In this document: positions 55,005-64,000 of the stretch, one piece after another | Layout of the letters: every line of letters starts with the position of its first letter | Numbering within the stretch: the first letter of the stretch is position 1 | DNA from: Blastopirellula sp. J2-11 | Lineage (GTDB): Bacteria > Planctomycetota > Planctomycetia > Pirellulales > Pirellulaceae | Direction: 5' to 3' | Length of the DNA: 64,000 nt | Assembly (NCBI RefSeq): GCF_024584705.1 | Contig: NZ_CP097384.1 | Coordinates: forward strand, 4,712,001-4,776,000 | Notes under the pieces: model-generated | Database searches by the model: none | Told to the model about the DNA's origin: nothing | Seen by the model: only the letters and a program-made list of their open reading frames with translations | Program-made: the position numbers and the translations under genes

Positions 55005-55039
55005 CAGCGCTGCCTGTGAGACGCAAAAGGAGAGAAGTG

Positions 55040-56239
55040 CTAGTTCGAGTTAAACTGCTGCGACAAGCCTTCAATGCGGCCTTCCTGCAGAATCGGCAAA
55101 TAGCGATTCGGCATCGCCAAGATAAAGCAACCGACCGCAGTTCCGTACAGGTCGCTGGGCATTCCGCCTAGATGGGCGCCAGCGCCCCATTTGCCATGTT
55201 CGCGAGGAGTATCGGGTCGAATGATCTGACTGCCGATGACACGATCACGAAGAATCGGATACGACTTTTTCCAATCATCGCCCCCGACCTGATACAACGC
55301 CTGACCGACGTAGTACATCGTGTAAGCGTCAAACGGCAGCTTCCCGTTGTGACGCTCCTCTTTGCCTTTCAGCTCTTCGATCTTAACGTTGATAATGTCT
55401 AGATTTTTCCGAATCCGCCAATCATCGTATTGGCCAAATTCCTGCAGACACACGACTCCGGCGGCGGCCATTGCGGTCGATGACTTTCCGCCGTTGCGCG
55501 AGTAGGTGAACTGACCCGCTCGTTTCATTTGTTCGGTTTCAGGCGCGTTGCGCGAAATTCCTTCCGGCTCGTAGTGATCACGCACGCTCGCGATCGCCAT
55601 CTGAATCACCTCGGGTGGAACCTCCAAGCCGCTATCGACGGCGCTGCGCAGCGCTTTGGCTTGCATGACGGCCAGGCTCAAATCATGACCATGGTCTTGT
55701 CGACGCGCACGATAATCCCAACCCCCATCTTCGCATTGCGTATTCGCGATCAGCTTGAGTGAGCGATCAAGCACCGAGTTGATCCGTGGATCGCCGGTCA
55801 TGCCGTGAGCCTGGCCCAAGACGAATGTCGCAAGCCCATGGTTGTACATATCGCGCTGCGCATCAGCGACGTTGAGCAGCCCTGACGGCTTTGCGTTGGT
55901 CAACAGATATTCGACCGCACGCTCGACGGTGCGACCATACTTGCCGCGACCGGGCGCATGGCCATCAGCAAGAAACGCCAACGCCCCCATCCCTACCAGT
56001 CCGAGATCATCTGATTCCCAATTTCCTTTCGGACCTTGGTTTTTGGCCAACCAGTCCAGCCCGCGATCGAGCGCGGCTTCGCTTTCTGGCGTCATCTCCC
56101 ACTCCCCTTGCGCGGCGGCAAATTGGGGAGAGGTCGCCAAGCTGATCACGATAAGGAGCCAGCCAGCGAAAAGTTTCGGTGAGAAGGGAGAAGCTCGCAC
56201 GACAAGTCCAACGATCAGGAAAAAAGTAGCTCTTTCCAT
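55040..56239 (-). CDS. Secreted prenyltransferase/squalene-oxidase-like repeat protein
   Basis: A 399-residue exported protein with an N-terminal hydrophobic segment (FAGWLLIVISLATSPQFAAAQ). The rest is an alpha-alpha-barrel with repeats of the squalene-cyclase/prenyltransferase type: LDRGLDWLAKNQGPKGNW, VEYLLTNAKPSGLLN, LKLIANTQCEDGGWDYRA and DLYGTAVGCFILAM. The DxDD catalytic motif of cyclases is not seen, so it is more likely a binding or scaffold protein. It stands first in the MoxR/BatA-like cluster. Confidence 0.7.
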   Translation of the reverse strand: MERATFFLIVGLVVRASPFSPKLFAGWLLIVISLATSPQFAAAQGEWEMTPESEAALDRGLDWLAKNQGPKGNWESDDLGLVGMGALAFLADGHAPGRGKYGRTVERAVEYLLTNAKPSGLLNVADAQRDMYNHGLATFVLGQAHGMTGDPRINSVLDRSLKLIANTQCEDGGWDYRARRQDHGHDLSLAVMQAKALRSAVDSGLEVPPEVIQMAIASVRDHYEPEGISRNAPETEQMKRAGQFTYSRNGGKSSTAMAAAGVVCLQEFGQYDDWRIRKNLDIINVKIEELKGKEERHNGKLPFDAYTMYYVGQALYQVGGDDWKKSYPILRDRVIGSQIIRPDTPREHGKWGAGAHLGGMPSDLYGTAVGCFILAMPNRYLPILQEGRIEGLSQQFNSN

Positions 56240-56317
56240 GGTATGTAAGGACGTCGCAGAATCGTTACGCAGAATATTGGCCTTCTGGACCGAATCGCCG
56301 AAAATCGCCTGTTCGAC

Positions 56318-59300
56318 CTACTGAATCGTTAAATCCCTTACCAATATTTTGCCGCCTCCCTGCAATGAGATCTGCACGAGATCGCCTGCCTGACGATTGG
56401 GGGGCAAGTTGACCGAGATTTTGGCGAGTTCTCCTTCTTCCGTCATCGCGCCGTCAAACAACGACTCTTGTCCGCAGCGAACCGAAACATGGACCGCACC
56501 GCTCCCCTTGCTGCGTTCGGCCGCTAGAAATACGAGCTTCCCGTCTCCCGCCGGATGGATCAACGTTGTTTCATTCGATGGATGCAGGCTGAGCTGAAAT
56601 TCCAGCTTGCCATCTTGCTCGACGATCGTCGCACCGCTGCTGGTTTCAAGCGTCACGATCCGCCAGTCAGGAAAACGCCCAGCCCAAGCGGCGGCGAAAG
56701 TGGGGTAGAGCGGTTTGGCCGCTGCGAGCGGTTGATACGCGCCGAGCGCGAGCGGCGCATCTCCTGGCTCCAAACGATGTAGCCGAATATCGAGATCACG
56801 TACCTCTGGTCGAAAGCTAACGTACGCGCCTTGCGGATGGATCAGCAACTTGCCGAGTTGTGGATCTTTGGCCGACAATTTCGCCAATGGAACGCCAGAA
56901 AGCAACTCGCCGGTCTCCAGCGAGAGCCAACGAATCCAAGGAATAATTTCCTTATCGCCGCTGCGTCGTCCGCTACTCGCGATTTCGACGAGATACGATC
57001 CGGCAGTGGCCGCCGAGTAAACTTGCCAATCGTCATTGTGGCGCCAGACGACGCTGCCATCGTCGCTAGAAAGCGCCACGGCGCCGTGACGCTCTAAATA
57101 GATCAGCTTTCCCTCGGCAAGACCAACGCACCGTTCCAACTCGGGGGCGAACTCAGACCAGAGAAGACGACCGGTATCGATATCGATACAATCCATCGAC
57201 AAGGCGCCTGGCTGTCGTACGATCACGCGATTGTCAATCACGATCGGCGCCATCTCTTGCTGACGGACAAGATCGACGCGTGCGGAAGCCGGCACGGACG
57301 TTTGCTTGCGAACCCAACGAACTCCGCCCGATAAGTCGCAAGCGAGGACAGCCCCTCCTAAATCGGCGACGATCAAGTCGCCTGCCACGACTGCGGCGCA
57401 CAGTCGACGTTCGCCCCACGACTGCCGCAAGCGAACCAGCGGATGCTTGCGCAGCGTCTCGCCTGTTTCGGCATCGATGCGGGCCAGTTGCACTTGCCAC
57501 AAATTTTGCGAGTCTTCTTCGCCGACAATTGCAAACAGTTCTCCCTGGATCCAGAGCGGATCGGAGAGTACCGGCGATTCTCCTTCGGCGCGCCAGATCA
57601 GCTTTCCATCATCGCGGCGATAGCAATAAAGCTCGGGCCGGTTGGAATGCAGCAAGCGAACAAAGACGCGATCGCCGACGACCACGGGGCGCATCTCGGT
57701 CAACTCCCAATGGTCGTGAGCGCGAGCGCGATGACTGTCGATGCGCGGCGTCTTCCAGACAATTTCGCCCGAGTCAGGATTCAACTGCAGCAATTGAAAA
57801 CGATTGTTCAGATAGATGCGATCGTCGGTCAAGGTCGCGGCCAACGTTTCGGCCGCCCAGTCGACATCATTGGTTCCATAGAGATTATCGCGATCATTCG
57901 ATCCTTCGCCGTAGTCCAACTGCAAACGGACGGCGTCCTGAATTTTTGGGTTGGTCGGCGCAAAATCGAGCCTCTTTTGATCGATCGTCGATTCGCGAGC
58001 GGCGCTCCAGTTGGCGGTTCCCGAAGAGCGGCGTTGTTCGCCGAACTGCTTGATCGCTGACGGAGAAAAAGACTCGCCGCCAATCGCGACCGCGGTCGTC
58101 AGTTCGGCGGCGTCGGGCGCACCAATCATCGCGGTCGCCAGGGCCAAGCGAGCGTTCAACATCTCTTTGTCAATCGTCGATCGATCGCCGCCGGCCTGTC
58201 GATAATGCGCGATCGCTCTAGCGACTTGGCCCACGGCAAGCGCTTGATCTCCCAGCCACAAATGGGCTTCGGCCGCCGCTTGCGTACCATAAAACTGCAG
58301 CGTCACTAGTTCAACCGCGTCCACGTCGCCCGAGTGGATTTCGGAACTGGCGCGAAGGCGTGCGACATCCGAGAAATTGCGATTCATCTCGTCCCGCAAT
58401 TCTGGATTGCGACGCATCGCCATGGTGATCGCAGCCGGAAGCGAGAAATAGAGATCGGGATCTTCACGATCAGGCGCCAATCCGCTGGCGCCATGCAGAT
58501 TGACGCTGTTGATAATTCGACAAGCGTCGGCAAATGCATTGCTATCGACCGCTGCCGACAAATCGGCGCTGACGTTATACGCGTCTTTGCTTAGCTCTTC
58601 TAGCAAAGGAGATCGATAGCGAGCGTCGATCGAAGGCCAATTCCCTTCGACGCGGATATTCGCTTCGCGCGTCGCCGCCGTATATACCCAAGTTGGCAAT
58701 TGAAAATCGCGCCGCACTCGGTAGTCGTCTTGGCCAGCATACACGCGTTGTTGCAAGCAAAGATGGATCGCGCCGCTCCAATCGCGCTGGGCCAGCTTTC
58801 GCAGCATCGCCTGTTGGATCACCTGTTCATCGACGAGATTCACGCGATCGCGCATCTCAATTGGCAGCGCCAACATCGTACTTCGCAGGTCGTCGACTTC
58901 AAAAACCTGACCGTTCGAATATTGCCGGCCCACCAAATTCGCCGCGTACGCTTTGAAAAGTTCAAAGAACTCTTTTTCGTTTTGGCCAGCTGGCCAAGTT
59001 CTAACCAAATAGGCGAATTTACGCAGGCGGTCGAGCGACACTTCGAGCGAGGCTGGATCGTCCAGCGAATCGGCGAGTTGTTTGAAAACATTCGGATTGT
59101 CGGTACCGGCGACGATCGCCTGTTCCGCAGCCGCCGCCATCCACGCATCAAGCGGCGCATCGGCCGGTCGCGCTGCGATCGTCTGCGTGATCCAATCGAT
59201 GGAATGTTTCACTTCGGTCGGAGCCAACGCCAGCTTGTCAGTGGGGATATCACCGGGAAGCAAGTTGATCTGGCGGACAATCACTTTTCGTAGACGAATT

Positions 59301-60973
59301 TTACGCGGCTTTGATCCCGCTTTGATCGAGATCCCCAACTGCGTCTGCTGACGTTTGACGCCGCCTGAGGTTGAGGGATTGAGCGCCCAGTTGCGGCCAT
59401 CGACGCTGGTCCAAAAGCGCGACTGGCCGTCGATCGCCGCAATGCGAATCCAGCAGGGACTCGCGACATCGCTGATCGGCAGCTCTTGCGGTTTGCGTTG
59501 ATCTTTTCGGCCATCGTCTCCCCACCAAGAGAGAAACGGAAAGACCTCGTTGGTCGCATTATTGTGGCCGAACGCGACGGCGACGCCTGGATCGTAGCGA
59601 GGCGAATCTTCATCCGGGTTGGCGCGAAACGCCAACAGCGCCGAACCGCCGACTTCAAAATCTTCCAGCAGAAAGTCGACGACGCGAATACCGTCTCCGG
59701 GGATCGGCGCTGTGATATATCCATCCCCCTTCTCGGCGATCAATTCGATCGCCCCGTCGCCTAGCTTGCGAATCGTAATCCCTTCTTCCGGCAGACGCTT
59801 GGTCCAGGGAAGATCAGCAGGACGATCGATCTCGGCGATGATCGGCAGTTCGAGTCGGCTCGTTCGAGGCAGTTCGCTAAGACGCTGAAAATCGAGCCCA
59901 CGCATCCCGGCCTTGCCTTCGAACAAGACTTCGGTCGGCGGACCGGGTAAAGGGGCTCGCAGCAATTCGATTTCGCCGCGATAGAGGACCATTTCGTGCT
60001 GCTGGTCGTCGTAGTAATACCACGTGATCGGCGCTTCGTGCAGATCGGAGCGGCGATCAGCAAAACCATCATTAACGGCCAACGTGCGACGGCTGGCGTT
60101 TTCTTCACCCGGTTTGCGGGAAACGAGGTAAGCGCACCACGGGTCATAGTCACGATTGTGGTGAACCAGCGAAATCCCTTGGTCTCCGTGCAAAAAGTGA
60201 AGCGCGAACTGCTCCCCATCCCAGACCGATAATCGCAGCGCCGCGTCATTGGTCCAGGGCGCATTCAGCCGAAACGCGCCGCTCATGCTGGTTCGCATCG
60301 TGTTGTGATGCTTGTAGGTCTCGAAACGTCCTCCCGGCTTTTTTAGCGGCGTAAACCATTGCTTGAGAGAATCTTCGGTCGGCGCATCGCGCGCCGGGTC
60401 AAAATCGTGATACCAAGCGTCGGCGAAGCGAACTGCCGGACGAGCCAGCGACGCGTCCCACGGCCCTGCTTTCTTGGTCTTCTGTTTGTCGTCTGCAACG
60501 GCGTCGCCGCCTGCATCACTATGATCAGAAGACATCGCCGGCGCCAAATCGGTTGCGTCCTCCCTGACAACCTTCGCTGGGTCGGTCCTCAACTCTGTTT
60601 TGAGCGGTCGCTTGTCGGCGGGATCCACCAACACCGGGTCAGCGATCGCGTCGGCGATCTCGGTCTTAGATTGCGTGTAGTAAAGGGCGCCGGCTACGGC
60701 GGCAAGTACGATCAGCGCCAATCCGCCCCAAATTGCCGTAATGGTGCGCCGTCGGCGTTGGGCTCGATCAAATTTGGCCAAGAGCGTTTCGGCGGAGAAC
60801 CCGAGTCGCCCCAGAGCATCGGTCAGATAATGCTCCATCTGCAGCTGATCAATCAATACCCGGCGCAGTTCGGCCGATTCGGCGATGCGCTGGCGCAGTA
60901 ATTCGATCTCTTCGAGCTTCAATTCAGCCGGAGTATGGGACTGAACCAGCTCGATTAATTCTTCGTTAGTCAT
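56318..60973 (-). CDS. Giant membrane protein with PQQ-type beta-propeller, linked to ECF sigma factor
   Basis: A 1551-residue protein. The N-terminal 77 residues are cytoplasmic helices (MTNEELIELVQSHTPAELKL and HYLTDALGRLGFSAETLLAK), then one helix (TITAIWGGLALIVLAAVAGALYY). About 120-560 looks like two concanavalin-like beta domains (FAFAHFLHG-like and SPCWIRIAAIDGQSRFW). A helical middle follows. The C-terminal part (about 1060-1440) has PQQ-propeller blades: FQLLQLNPDSGEIVWKTP, YCYRRDDGKLIWRAEG, DTGRLLWSEF and DDGSVVWRHNDD. Its start overlaps the sigma factor by eight bases, so it is co-translated; an anti-sigma-like role for the N-terminus is inferred. Confidence 0.75.
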   Translation of the reverse strand: MTNEELIELVQSHTPAELKLEEIELLRQRIAESAELRRVLIDQLQMEHYLTDALGRLGFSAETLLAKFDRAQRRRRTITAIWGGLALIVLAAVAGALYYTQSKTEIADAIADPVLVDPADKRPLKTELRTDPAKVVREDATDLAPAMSSDHSDAGGDAVADDKQKTKKAGPWDASLARPAVRFADAWYHDFDPARDAPTEDSLKQWFTPLKKPGGRFETYKHHNTMRTSMSGAFRLNAPWTNDAALRLSVWDGEQFALHFLHGDQGISLVHHNRDYDPWCAYLVSRKPGEENASRRTLAVNDGFADRRSDLHEAPITWYYYDDQQHEMVLYRGEIELLRAPLPGPPTEVLFEGKAGMRGLDFQRLSELPRTSRLELPIIAEIDRPADLPWTKRLPEEGITIRKLGDGAIELIAEKGDGYITAPIPGDGIRVVDFLLEDFEVGGSALLAFRANPDEDSPRYDPGVAVAFGHNNATNEVFPFLSWWGDDGRKDQRKPQELPISDVASPCWIRIAAIDGQSRFWTSVDGRNWALNPSTSGGVKRQQTQLGISIKAGSKPRKIRLRKVIVRQINLLPGDIPTDKLALAPTEVKHSIDWITQTIAARPADAPLDAWMAAAAEQAIVAGTDNPNVFKQLADSLDDPASLEVSLDRLRKFAYLVRTWPAGQNEKEFFELFKAYAANLVGRQYSNGQVFEVDDLRSTMLALPIEMRDRVNLVDEQVIQQAMLRKLAQRDWSGAIHLCLQQRVYAGQDDYRVRRDFQLPTWVYTAATREANIRVEGNWPSIDARYRSPLLEELSKDAYNVSADLSAAVDSNAFADACRIINSVNLHGASGLAPDREDPDLYFSLPAAITMAMRRNPELRDEMNRNFSDVARLRASSEIHSGDVDAVELVTLQFYGTQAAAEAHLWLGDQALAVGQVARAIAHYRQAGGDRSTIDKEMLNARLALATAMIGAPDAAELTTAVAIGGESFSPSAIKQFGEQRRSSGTANWSAARESTIDQKRLDFAPTNPKIQDAVRLQLDYGEGSNDRDNLYGTNDVDWAAETLAATLTDDRIYLNNRFQLLQLNPDSGEIVWKTPRIDSHRARAHDHWELTEMRPVVVGDRVFVRLLHSNRPELYCYRRDDGKLIWRAEGESPVLSDPLWIQGELFAIVGEEDSQNLWQVQLARIDAETGETLRKHPLVRLRQSWGERRLCAAVVAGDLIVADLGGAVLACDLSGGVRWVRKQTSVPASARVDLVRQQEMAPIVIDNRVIVRQPGALSMDCIDIDTGRLLWSEFAPELERCVGLAEGKLIYLERHGAVALSSDDGSVVWRHNDDWQVYSAATAGSYLVEIASSGRRSGDKEIIPWIRWLSLETGELLSGVPLAKLSAKDPQLGKLLIHPQGAYVSFRPEVRDLDIRLHRLEPGDAPLALGAYQPLAAAKPLYPTFAAAWAGRFPDWRIVTLETSSGATIVEQDGKLEFQLSLHPSNETTLIHPAGDGKLVFLAAERSKGSGAVHVSVRCGQESLFDGAMTEEGELAKISVNLPPNRQAGDLVQISLQGGGKILVRDLTIQ

Positions 60974-61631
60974 CGGCGCTTGCGTGGATCTTTCGCGTAA
61001 TGCAATTCTTCAGCGCCTGTCGAGCGCGAAAGACGAGGAGCTTAACGGCGCCTTCGCTACGTCGCAGCTTGGCGCCGATCGCCGACATTTTCATCTGGGC
61101 GTAATAATGCATGTCGAGCGCATCGCGAGCGCTTTTGCCCAGCGAATCCAAGCATTGTTTCAGGAAGCTTTGCACCGCCGCATAGTCGTCATGGTTGTTG
61201 TCGGCCAGCGCGTCGATCTCAAGACAAAGCTCGGTCCAGGCAACTTCTTTGCGGCGATTCACTTTGCGAACATGTTCGCGCAGCACGTTGCGAGCGACCC
61301 CCAAAAGCCATGGCCGAACCGGCACGTTTTCTGGAAAGCGAACCTTGCCGACAAAGCACCGCAAAAAGACCTCTTGGCACAGGTCTTCTGCGTCCGACGG
61401 TTCAAGCATGCGCGATCGCAAATAGCCAAACACAAACCCTTGCTGCCGAGAGACGAATGCCGTGAACGCTTCACGATCTTTCCCTTGGATCGCGTCCACC
61501 AACAACGCATCGTCATCGGCGGCGACCAAGCTTTGCCGATCGTCGCATGTCGCATGACCTACCGAGGCGCGCAAGTCAAACGGCAATGTCGCCGCGTCAG
61601 GCAAGTAGGTTGTCGGCTGGCCGGAAGGCAT
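60966..61631 (-). CDS. ECF-type RNA polymerase sigma factor
   Basis: A 221-residue sigma-70-family factor. Region 2 is FVFGYLRSRMLEPSDAEDLCQEVFLRCF (about residues 67-94), followed by RPWLLGVARNVLREHVR. Region 4 is LGKSARDALDMHYYAQMKMSAIGAKLRRSEGAVKLLVFRARQAL. A 40-residue N-terminal extension precedes region 2. ECF factors direct polymerase to stress or surface-response promoters. It is immediately followed, with overlap, by the giant membrane propeller protein. Confidence 0.92.
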   Translation of the reverse strand: MPSGQPTTYLPDAATLPFDLRASVGHATCDDRQSLVAADDDALLVDAIQGKDREAFTAFVSRQQGFVFGYLRSRMLEPSDAEDLCQEVFLRCFVGKVRFPENVPVRPWLLGVARNVLREHVRKVNRRKEVAWTELCLEIDALADNNHDDYAAVQSFLKQCLDSLGKSARDALDMHYYAQMKMSAIGAKLRRSEGAVKLLVFRARQALKNCITRKIHASADD

Positions 61632-61742
61632 GGCGATGCTGGCGGGCGGAAGGAACAGGAAGGATGGCGTTGGCTGGTTCCATGTTATCGCAGAACCGGA
61701 AGATTATGCAAACAATCCGTCAGTTGAAGTACACCCGCGCAT

Positions 61743-61776
61743 AAAAAAAGGGGAGAGTCGCTAAACGACTCTCCCC
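61743..61776 (-). terminator. Rho-independent terminator of the Gfo/Idh gene
   Basis: Stem GGGGAGAGTCG/CGACTCTCCCC with a 5-base loop, followed on the minus strand by seven T. It lies 30 bases after the stop of the oxidoreductase gene and separates it from the sigma-factor gene. Confidence 0.92.
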
Positions 61777-61805
61777 AAATCTTCTCTTCGATCGGACGTT
61801 AAACC

Positions 61806-63134
61806 TTACAGGCTGTAACCTTCGCGATAGGTCGGCTTGATGATCTCGGCAACTTCCGGAGCATTTTTGGCGACCATGTTTTTGGCGTCCCAATCAATTT
61901 TCTTGCCCGCCCAAACCGACAGGTTACCGAGCAGGATCGTCTCGGTCAGCGGACCGGCGTAGTTGGGGAAGTTCGACATCGGTTCCGGACCACCCTTGAT
62001 GGCGTCGGCGAATTCTTTGAAGTGACCCGGCGAACGCGGAATCGTTTTTTCCGGCCCCTCGTAATCCTTGTACTGAGCTTCCGGCAGCAATTGGAAGATG
62101 GCGCCATAATCGTTGGACGAATAGATACGCCCTTTGTCGCCGATCAGCAAGCAACCGCTGTTGGCGACTTTGCCCTCGCCATCGCGCGGCACGCCGTCCA
62201 ACAGTTCATTGTCAGGCATCTTACCGCCGTCGTACCAGAACAACTGGCAAGCCGGACGACCGTTCAGTTCCGGGAACTCGAAGGTGATCGTCGACCATTT
62301 TGGGTAGGTGATGCCGTTGTGGCCCGAGGTGACCGCTTCGACCGAAGTGGGATCACGCAGCTTCAAAGCCATGTACGGCATGTTGACCGTATGGCAAGCC
62401 ATGTCGCCCAAGGCGCCGGTGCCGAATTCCCAGAAACCGCGCCATTTGAATGGGTGGATGTCGGGACGATAGTCGATCGCTTTGGCCGGACCAATGAAGT
62501 TGTCCCAGTGGATATTCTCTGGTGTCGGCTCTACTTCAGCGTAACCTTGACCTTGCGGCCAAATCGGGCGATTGGTCCAAACGTGGACCGCCTGCACGTT
62601 GCCGATCGCGCCCGACTGAATGACCTCGGCGGCGCGACGCAGGCCGGAGTGCGAAGTTCCCTGATTACCCATTTGGGTCATCACTTTGTTTTCGCGAGCG
62701 ATTTCGCCCAAACGACGCGCTTCGTAGATGCTGTGGGTCAGCGGCTTTTGCGTAAAGCAGTGCTTGCCCGCTTTCATTGCGGTAGCCGAGACGACTGCAT
62801 GGCAATGATCAGGCGTGCTGACCGTCACCGCGTCAATCTCTTTGTCCATCTCGTCGAGCATCTTGCGATAGTCGTTGTACTTCTTGGCGCCTTCGAAATC
62901 AGCGGCGGCTTTGTTCAGGTTGTTGTCGTCAATATCGCAGATCGCGACGATGTTGCCGGCACGGCTCGCATCGCGTGAATCGCTCGAACCTTTGCCCTGC
63001 ACGCCGATGCAAGCGAAGTTGATTTGTTCATTCGGCGATTTCGATTCCGCCGCTTGCATATTGGACGCCCAAAAGCCGACGCCCGCAGCCGCCGAAACTT
63101 TCAGAAAATCACGACGGTTATTATTCATTGTCAT
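61806..63134 (-). CDS. Tat-exported Gfo/Idh/MocA-family oxidoreductase
   Basis: A 442-residue protein. It opens with a twin-arginine signal (NNNRRDFLKVSAAAGVGFWA), so it is exported folded. The nucleotide-binding domain follows (NFACIGVQGKGSSD near residue 40, VAICDID) and then the family motif TPDHCHAVVSATAMKAGKHC (about 108) and EKP-like TQKPLTHS. The C-terminal half is the Gfo/Idh sheet domain (KWRGFWEFGTGALGDMACHT). It should oxidise or reduce a sugar or inositol-like compound using NAD(P), but the substrate is unknown. GGAG nine bases ahead supports the ATG at 63134. A terminator follows. Confidence 0.92.
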   Translation of the reverse strand: MTMNNNRRDFLKVSAAAGVGFWASNMQAAESKSPNEQINFACIGVQGKGSSDSRDASRAGNIVAICDIDDNNLNKAAADFEGAKKYNDYRKMLDEMDKEIDAVTVSTPDHCHAVVSATAMKAGKHCFTQKPLTHSIYEARRLGEIARENKVMTQMGNQGTSHSGLRRAAEVIQSGAIGNVQAVHVWTNRPIWPQGQGYAEVEPTPENIHWDNFIGPAKAIDYRPDIHPFKWRGFWEFGTGALGDMACHTVNMPYMALKLRDPTSVEAVTSGHNGITYPKWSTITFEFPELNGRPACQLFWYDGGKMPDNELLDGVPRDGEGKVANSGCLLIGDKGRIYSSNDYGAIFQLLPEAQYKDYEGPEKTIPRSPGHFKEFADAIKGGPEPMSNFPNYAGPLTETILLGNLSVWAGKKIDWDAKNMVAKNAPEVAEIIKPTYREGYSL

Positions 63135-63446
63135 CGAGGGTAACTCCTAATCCGGTGATCAACATCAACCACAAACGACAAGGTAGGTCGCTCACGCTTG
63201 GCGAAATCGATGTGGCGTTGAGAGAGGGCGGGCGGTTTGTGCTTGAACGGAAATACATTCAATCGTACTGACCGTTGGTGGGCACAATTTACCACCGTAT
63301 TGCTCTACGATACCGGGTCACTGCACATTCTGCAATTAAGAGAGACCGTGAAACGGGCAAAATCCCTTAACTAATTGTCAGAATTAGGCAGTTTTGTGCA
63401 GACCCTCCGATCGATATAGGGGGCGCAACCATTCTCAATTTGTCAA
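63135..63446. other. Intergenic region between mnmE and Gfo/Idh genes
   Basis: About 310 bases without a gene; it must carry the promoter of the oxidoreductase gene. The only structure is a short hairpin (CTAATT/AATTAG, 63371-63387). Nothing more is recognised. Confidence 0.4.
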
Positions 63447-64000
63447 TTATTTCCCGATACAGAATCGGCTAAAAATCACGTCCAAGATATCATCGGTCGC
63501 GATCGCTCCGACGACTCGCCCCAGCTCGGACAGCGCCATTCGGATCTCGACGGCGATCAATTCTTCCCCTAAACCGTACTGAGCAGCACTTAGCGCCGCC
63601 GCAAGTGAATCTGCCGCTTGTTCCAAACTTGCTCGACACCGACTAGCGGTCGCATCATCCGCCGCTGGCAGTGCGGCCAGCATTTCCGCGATCGCCTCCC
63701 GCAGTTGGGTGATTCCTACGCCGTTCGCAACGCTGGTCGTGATTCCCGCGGTTACGGTCGGAGTCGTCAAGTCGCATTTGGTCAGCACAAGCAACCGGCG
63801 ATCTTCCGGCGATTCGTTCCACAGTCGCCATTCGACGTCGGTCGCTGCACGACTTGCATCGAAGCAGACGATCCGCAGATCAGCGCGGCTCACTTGGTCG
63901 CCGCCAAGTCGTTGCGCCGACTGCTGCGGCCCTGCTTGAACTTCCTCTAGTCCTGCCGTATCGATCAGCGCGACTTGTTCGCCGCCGATGACGATCGTCT
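63447..64000 (-). CDS. mnmE: tRNA modification GTPase MnmE, C-terminal part
   Basis: The 3' part of a gene whose start lies beyond the window. The GTPase motifs G3 (LIDTAGLEE, codons near 63930-63960) and G4 (LTKCDL) are seen, and the protein ends in the invariant MnmE tail DDILDVIFSRFCIGK, whose Cys is needed for tRNA modification. MnmE with MnmG adds the carboxymethylaminomethyl group to U34 of certain tRNAs. GLEE replaces the more usual GLRE after DTA. Confidence 0.93.
   Translation of the reverse strand, partial: TIVIGGEQVALIDTAGLEEVQAGPQQSAQRLGGDQVSRADLRIVCFDASRAATDVEWRLWNESPEDRRLLVLTKCDLTTPTVTAGITTSVANGVGITQLREAIAEMLAALPAADDATASRCRASLEQAADSLAAALSAAQYGLGEELIAVEIRMALSELGRVVGAIATDDILDVIFSRFCIGK

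Overview
This window looks like chromosomal DNA of a planctomycete, most likely of the Pirellulaceae (Blastopirellula/Rhodopirellula-like). That is an inference from the gene content: a DUF1598-type secreted protein, an FGly sulfatase, a Tat-exported Gfo/Idh oxidoreductase, a MoxR/DUF58/BatA-like cluster with a giant Ala/Gln-rich coiled-coil protein, an ECF sigma factor overlapping a giant membrane beta-propeller protein, many exported proteins of unknown function, and moderately high GC. No rRNA, tRNA, CRISPR array or prophage was recognised.

Layout. 1-7.6 kb: end of an unknown gene, a cytochrome c'-like protein diverging from ApbE, a GNAT acetyltransferase, YbjQ, a DUF1801/YdeI-like protein with a CDGSH-like tail, the DUF1598 protein, a Cys-Cys repeat secreted protein and an Hpt protein. 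7.6-19.3 kb: a lipoprotein with a cysteine-less thioredoxin fold, a LarA-like/YgfZ overlapping pair, a 286-bp inverted repeat, an HD-GYP protein, a candidate structured RNA, DinB and an NAD-dependent reductase, and a pseudokinase-beta-helix protein. 19.3-25.4 kb: core metabolism and translation (glgC, ppa, leuS, map). 25.4-33.1 kb: a broken REP-associated transposase with two large palindromes, a zinc-ribbon protein, a sulfatase, a serine beta-lactamase-like hydrolase, an SH3-type secreted protein, a protein kinase and a 39-aa lipoprotein. 33.3-37.2 kb: an rbsBAC-like sugar ABC transporter operon. 37.2-38.8 kb: a complete IS4-family element inserted into a REP palindrome. 38.9-42.2 kb: a prolyl oligopeptidase and a 29-copy, 20-bp tandem array. 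42.2-56.2 kb: a seven-gene, tightly packed minus-strand MoxR/DUF58/vWA/BatA-like cluster. 56.3-61.6 kb: sigma factor plus giant propeller protein. 61.7-64 kb: Gfo/Idh oxidoreductase and the 3' end of mnmE.

The most unusual observation is the sugar-binding lipoprotein of the rbs-like operon (33346-34464). Its two halves appear in the reverse order of the RbsB/Peripla_BP_4 family: the C-terminal half directly follows the lipoprotein leader and the N-terminal half comes last. This looks like a natural circular permutation in an otherwise intact transporter operon. A second theme is mobile palindromes: four related REP-like elements with compensating arm changes, a decayed RAYT transposase beside two of them, and an IS4 element that used a third as its target, leaving an 11-bp duplication.
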